From Scheffersomyces stipitis CBS 6054 (lineage: Eukaryota > Ascomycota > Pichiomycetes > Serinales > Debaryomycetaceae), in contig NC_009068.1 of the NCBI RefSeq assembly GCF_000209165.1, forward strand, positions 496,001-560,000: a DNA stretch of 64,000 bases, in the 5' to 3' direction. This document shows, piece after piece, positions 59,801-64,000 of the stretch. Within the stretch, counting starts at the first letter, position 1; each line of letters opens with the position of its first letter. The notes under the pieces were generated by a model that was not told where the DNA came from, did not search any database, and was given only the letters and a program-made list of their open reading frames with translations. The position numbers and the translations under genes were made by a program.

Positions 59801-60712
59801 AAAAGCAATGCTGTAGTTGTAGAGTACACCAATTTTTGCTACGGCAAACTGATCTTTCTGGCAAGAGTACCCTGGAATCAGATTGTCCGCTAAATTCGAG
59901 CAGTATTTTTTTATGGGACGCGGTGCGGCTCACCGGCGAGGAAAATCCTAGCGAGAGTTTACCGAGACCCTCACCAAGGACGATTATCCCTGAGATCCCA
60001 ATACACCACTGGAAAGCGACTACAATATTACAGAAACTCTTGATTCTACAGTACCACAATCCCACCACTTCCCCATACATCTGATAACTTCTGTATCTCG
60101 AAACAAACCATTTTGTCAGCTCAGTTACCGCAGAATTTTGCAATTCACCCTTCGTGCACCTCGGAATTCTTCGCGGCCATCTTCCCCAATAGAGCAATAC
60201 TCTCTTCCAGTACATTGCCTAAATGGGAAGTGGAACTGGTTTATTCCCAACACGGATGTCTACAAACAGAACCAGAGTAAAAATCGGAACCAACTTGTTC
60301 TTATATATAAGCATCGCACACTGCTGTCCTTCACCACACCTTGCTCTGCGTCGCCCCAAACATTTGCTGGACTTTTACTTTTTCTTCTGGCTCCAGCGGT
60401 CTTTCCAGTGATAACTGTTGATTGCATTTTTTTCACGGCCCGTTCTTTATTTGAGAAATATCTCCACATTTTTCAGCATTATCAAGTGAAAAATTCACCT
60501 CCACATTAGCGGATCATTAATAGCCCACCAAAAGGTCCTCGAAAGGTGCACTAAATTACCCAAAATTACCCAGTATTAGCCAATTTGCTGAGAGAATCAC
60601 GCGTATATTCTCACCAAGATCCCTGATTCCATAACAGCTGTTGTTCCTAATTTGATTCTGTTTCTGAATCTTTGTTTCTATAGCCTATTTCTTCACATCA
60701 TCTCTTCATAGC

Positions 60713-63700
60713 ATGGCTCGCTTTACCTTGAAGAAGAAAACGAAGAAGAACGACGACTCTGCCAACACCACTGCTGCCTCTATCGAACCACAGCCTGCGC
60801 AATTACAGCTTCCCCAAACTCCAAAGTCTCCAAAATCTATTAAAGGCATGACAGTTCCACACTCTCGACGTCTCTCAAACGAAGAAGACCTCAAGCTGGC
60901 TCTCATCAGCCATCCCGTCAAGATTAACGTCAACCAGACCACACCCTGGAAACGATTCAAAGTCTTTGATTCGCCTTTCCCACGTTATCGTCATGTTGCA
61001 GCATCTGTAGCCAGCGAAAAAGATGAAATCTTCCTTATGGGAGGCTTGAAGGAAGGCTCCGTATTCGGAGACACATGGACAATAATTCCTCGTGATGAAC
61101 ACGGAACTGGTGAAGCTACGGAATACATAGCTAAGAACATCGAGATCGTGAACCACAACAATCCACCAGCACGTGTGGGTCATTCGTCTGTCTTATGCGG
61201 AAATGCATTTATCATCTACGGTGGAGATACTGTGGATACCGACTTCAACGGGTTCCCTGATAACAACTTTTACTTGTTCAACATCAACAATAACAAGTAC
61301 ACTATCCCCAGCCACATCTTGAACAAGCCTAATGGAAGATATGGGCACACTATTGGTGTCATTTCGACAGCCAACAACTCGTCCCGTCTCTACTTGTTCG
61401 GTGGGCAATTAGAAAACGATGTCTTCAACGACTTGTACTACTTTGAGCTCAACTCATTCAAGTCACCGAAGGCTAAGTGGGAGTTAGTGGAGCCTGTCAA
61501 CAACTTCAAACCTCCACCATTGACTAATCACTCGATGTGTGTTTACAAGAGTAAGATCTACATTTTTGGTGGTGTCTACAACAATGAAAGAGTGCTGAGC
61601 GATCTCTGGTGCTACGACTCTAGTAACAACAAATGGTCCCAGATGCCTACCACTGGCAATGTTCCTCTTCCCGTTAACGAACACTCATGTTGTATAGTCA
61701 ACGACAAGATGTACATCTACGGAGGAAACGACTTCAGTGGTGTGATCTATGACTCGCTCTTTGTACTTGATCTCAACACCTATGTATGGTATAAGTTGGT
61801 AGAACTGGCTACAGCACAGGGTCCAGGGCCAAGATGCGGCCATTCGATGACATACATTCCTCGGTTCAACAAGTTGGTAGTCATGGGAGGCGACAAGAAC
61901 GACTACATCAACAGCGATGCCGACAACTTCGACACCTATGAGAACTTCAACGGTGAAGAAATAGGAACAATGATCTACGAATTGGATGTAAACATAATAG
62001 ACTACTTCCTCACCGACAAGGTTGAGAGTGTTCCAACTCCTTCTGCTAATGCCGTTGATGCAGCTTCTTCTCCTGTAGCTGCAGCTAAATCTGTACTTCC
62101 CAAGAAGACAGCAGCCTCAGCTTCGAATGGTCCTTCGAAGAGAGAAGAGAATCCGGAAGGCTTTGAACGTCACGCCAGAAGCTTTTCAGCCGGACCAGAG
62201 GACTACAAGACACCACAGGCTTCTGTATCGCCAGAGCGTACTCGGGCTTCTGTTTACGATGCCAACATCAATACTGATAAAGATAAGTTTGTGGAAGTAG
62301 ATGTTCCCTCTTCTAGTGCTGTTTCACAACATGACACCTACCATGAAGGTAGTACGTACCCTGCGGAGTCAACACGCGACATTCTTGCTGGAGAGAGTCG
62401 TTTTGCCGAATCCTCCAAGTATGTAGATTCGCCTCGAAACGGCCACTCTTCGTACCGCGACGACTATAACTACGCTGCTATCAACGAACCAGTAGTCAGC
62501 GAACTGAGAGAAGTTCATCACGAGAGAACTTCGTCGCTTCCCAAACCAGTTTCCAGATTCCTGCAAGAACCAGAAGAGAAGGCAATACTAGCCTCTCCAG
62601 CTTCGAATGGCGGAAATGGACACGAGGATTCGCGCATCAAGAAGTTGGTAAGTGAGTTATCGAATGAGTTGACTCAGTTGAAGGCTACCACCAAAGCTCA
62701 AATGCAGAATGCAACGGAAAACATTAATAGATTAGAACAAGAAAACTCGAGCTTAAAGGCTAATCAGTCGACAGAAGCATCAGGGTTGCGGAGACAGTTG
62801 CAGGAGAAGAACTTGTTGATTGACGAATTGAAGGCTGCAGTCAATCCTCGTGAGCTTGCCATTGACGAAGATGCTCCTCAGGACCAGAACACTCCAGTTT
62901 CGGAGTTGAATAAATACAAATTGGAACGCTTGGAATTGAACAACAAGATCATCTACTTAGAAGAAGAAAACGCCTTGTTGAACGACAAGATAGTTCAATT
63001 CCAGCCGTTTATGGACAATCAGATTGGCGAGTTATCCAACTTCCAAAAGATCATCAAAGCTCAAGAGGAAAAGATCGAGAGATTGACTGCTCAGGTAAAA
63101 GATGAAGAACATTTGCGTAGAGAACTCAACGACTGGCAAGCAAAATACAACAACTTGAATCTTGAGTATGAGAACTACAAAAGCATACACGCTGATGATG
63201 ATATTTCTGACGTCGATGAAGATTTTGCCAGTCCCCCAGATTTGTCAGGTCCAGCTGATTCGTCTAACAGATCGATTGTGAGTAATGCCACCTCCATCAG
63301 ACGTTCCAAGAAGGACATTTCGCTTCATTTGGAAAACTTAGTCAACTCGTGGAACAGAAGAAACGATCTCAGAGAGACTTCGTCTATTGCTTCTTCTAAC
63401 CCTGAAGACAACCCAATGGTGCAGAAGTTGCAGAAGCAAGTTGACGATCTTTTGAAGGTAGGTAAGCAGAACGAATTACAATCGTCTTCCCAGATCGACA
63501 AGTTGAGAAACGACTTGAACGAGAAACTCGTCAACTTGAAGACATTTGAAGTTAACTACCGCGATGCTTTGCAATCTGTCAACAACACCAGTAAGGCGTT
63601 GAAGATCAATCAGGAAGAATTGAACAACCAGAAGGCAATCATGGAAAAGTTGATCAAGGAGAACAACGAATTGAAGTTGTACAAGAAGGCGAACAAGAGA

Positions 63701-63919
63701 ATCAGCTCCAGAGCACCTACTCCTGTTACTACCGACCCTAGTGGTATCCCAGAGGTGGACGAAGAAGACGAGGAAGAAGTCATCAGCAGCGTCCACTACA
63801 ACATGAAGGTTAAGGATCTCGAAGCTGACTTGTATATCTTGAAGCAAGAAAGAGATGGGTTGAAGGAAAGCGTTACGAACTTGCAAAAACAGTTGTATTT
63901 GGCGCAAAATAGCCATTAG
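60713..63919 (+). CDS. KEL1: Kelch-repeat polarity/cell-fusion protein Kel1/Kel2
   Basis: A 1,068-residue protein with the Kel1/Kel2 layout: a kelch beta-propeller (about 85-425, with repeated R-x-GH and FGG or YGG motifs), a Ser/Pro-rich linker (about 430-630) and long coiled coils (about 640-830 and 900-1065). In S. cerevisiae Kel1 (1,164 residues) works with Kel2, Bud14 and formins at sites of polarised growth, in mating cell fusion and in mitotic exit. The gene is complete, with a TAG at 63917-63919. Mcm1-like boxes upstream are of interest given the mating role. Confidence 0.92.
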   Translation: MARFTLKKKTKKNDDSANTTAASIEPQPAQLQLPQTPKSPKSIKGMTVPHSRRLSNEEDLKLALISHPVKINVNQTTPWKRFKVFDSPFPRYRHVAASVASEKDEIFLMGGLKEGSVFGDTWTIIPRDEHGTGEATEYIAKNIEIVNHNNPPARVGHSSVLCGNAFIIYGGDTVDTDFNGFPDNNFYLFNINNNKYTIPSHILNKPNGRYGHTIGVISTANNSSRLYLFGGQLENDVFNDLYYFELNSFKSPKAKWELVEPVNNFKPPPLTNHSMCVYKSKIYIFGGVYNNERVLSDLWCYDSSNNKWSQMPTTGNVPLPVNEHSCCIVNDKMYIYGGNDFSGVIYDSLFVLDLNTYVWYKLVELATAQGPGPRCGHSMTYIPRFNKLVVMGGDKNDYINSDADNFDTYENFNGEEIGTMIYELDVNIIDYFLTDKVESVPTPSANAVDAASSPVAAAKSVLPKKTAASASNGPSKREENPEGFERHARSFSAGPEDYKTPQASVSPERTRASVYDANINTDKDKFVEVDVPSSSAVSQHDTYHEGSTYPAESTRDILAGESRFAESSKYVDSPRNGHSSYRDDYNYAAINEPVVSELREVHHERTSSLPKPVSRFLQEPEEKAILASPASNGGNGHEDSRIKKLVSELSNELTQLKATTKAQMQNATENINRLEQENSSLKANQSTEASGLRRQLQEKNLLIDELKAAVNPRELAIDEDAPQDQNTPVSELNKYKLERLELNNKIIYLEEENALLNDKIVQFQPFMDNQIGELSNFQKIIKAQEEKIERLTAQVKDEEHLRRELNDWQAKYNNLNLEYENYKSIHADDDISDVDEDFASPPDLSGPADSSNRSIVSNATSIRRSKKDISLHLENLVNSWNRRNDLRETSSIASSNPEDNPMVQKLQKQVDDLLKVGKQNELQSSSQIDKLRNDLNEKLVNLKTFEVNYRDALQSVNNTSKALKINQEELNNQKAIMEKLIKENNELKLYKKANKRISSRAPTPVTTDPSGIPEVDEEDEEEVISSVHYNMKVKDLEADLYILKQERDGLKESVTNLQKQLYLAQNSH

Positions 63920-64000
63920 CTGATATCCATATTTATTTAAAATGAACTAGTTCGCTTTTAGTGCACTATATGTAAACGAGTAGCGCATGATGGGATGTAG

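Larger units (their letters stand above)
58703..60712. other. 2-kb gap upstream of KEL1
   Basis: It contains a CACGTG box (58775-58780), two 10-bp CTATTTTTAT units (58931-58950), a CAGAA-rich repeat block (59681-59800), two Mcm1-like boxes (59391-59400 and 60218-60227), a TATATATAA (60303-60311) and GTGAAAAAT (60486-60494). No coding frame could be supported. Confidence 0.55.

Noticed and set aside
59596..59832. 78-codon frame with SAYSAYSGVSGV repeats
   Set aside because: It is the translation of a low-complexity DNA repeat on the minus strand, not a plausible gene.

Overview
This is nuclear DNA of a budding yeast (Saccharomycotina). Coding density is high, most genes lack introns, leucine is mostly TTG, and the two introns I can define are 53 and 56 nt with GTAAGT/GTACGT donors and TACTAAC/GCTAAC branch points. 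The gene set is ordinary yeast housekeeping. CTG seemed scarce in the few reading frames I checked, and there is a Candida-type secreted protein with Kex2 sites. Both suggest the CTG-Ser1 clade (Scheffersomyces/Debaryomyces-like), but the genetic code is not proven here. If CTG is read as serine, the residues at CTG codons change.

Layout. 1-9.7 kb: TPA1 (cut by the window edge), HOM3, GVP36, ARO8 and TUB4; TUB4 has a first exon of only 8 coding bases. 10.7-14.3 kb: a secreted two-repeat protein, then a 2.7-kb gene-free stretch with several Mcm1-type palindromes. 14.3-29.4 kb: the giant lipid-transfer protein FMP27, the RabGAP GYP2 and a Seg1-like eisosome protein. 30.7-41.5 kb: a small membrane protein, RPB3, HIS6, FAF1, BRN1 and SEC23. 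41.5-47.8 kb: PHO4 between two gaps of about 2 kb. 47.8-58.7 kb: YME1, a dysferlin-domain (Spo73-like) protein, an unrecognised spliced gene, CRD1, CCT8, TRP1 and VPS53. 58.7-64 kb: a 2-kb gap and KEL1.

How the genes relate. There are no operons; neighbours are mostly functionally unrelated. Recurring themes are amino-acid synthesis (HOM3, ARO8, HIS6, TRP1, with consensus Gcn4 sites at HOM3 and HIS6), membrane traffic and lipid transfer (GVP36, FMP27, GYP2, SEC23, VPS53) and mitochondria (YME1, CRD1). I found no tRNA, rRNA, CRISPR array, intact transposon or virus-derived gene. The most unusual material is regulatory: the perfect Mcm1-type palindromes upstream of the secreted-protein gene, a 14-bp CRE-type palindrome upstream of GYP2, and a tiny uORF overlapping the FMP27 start.
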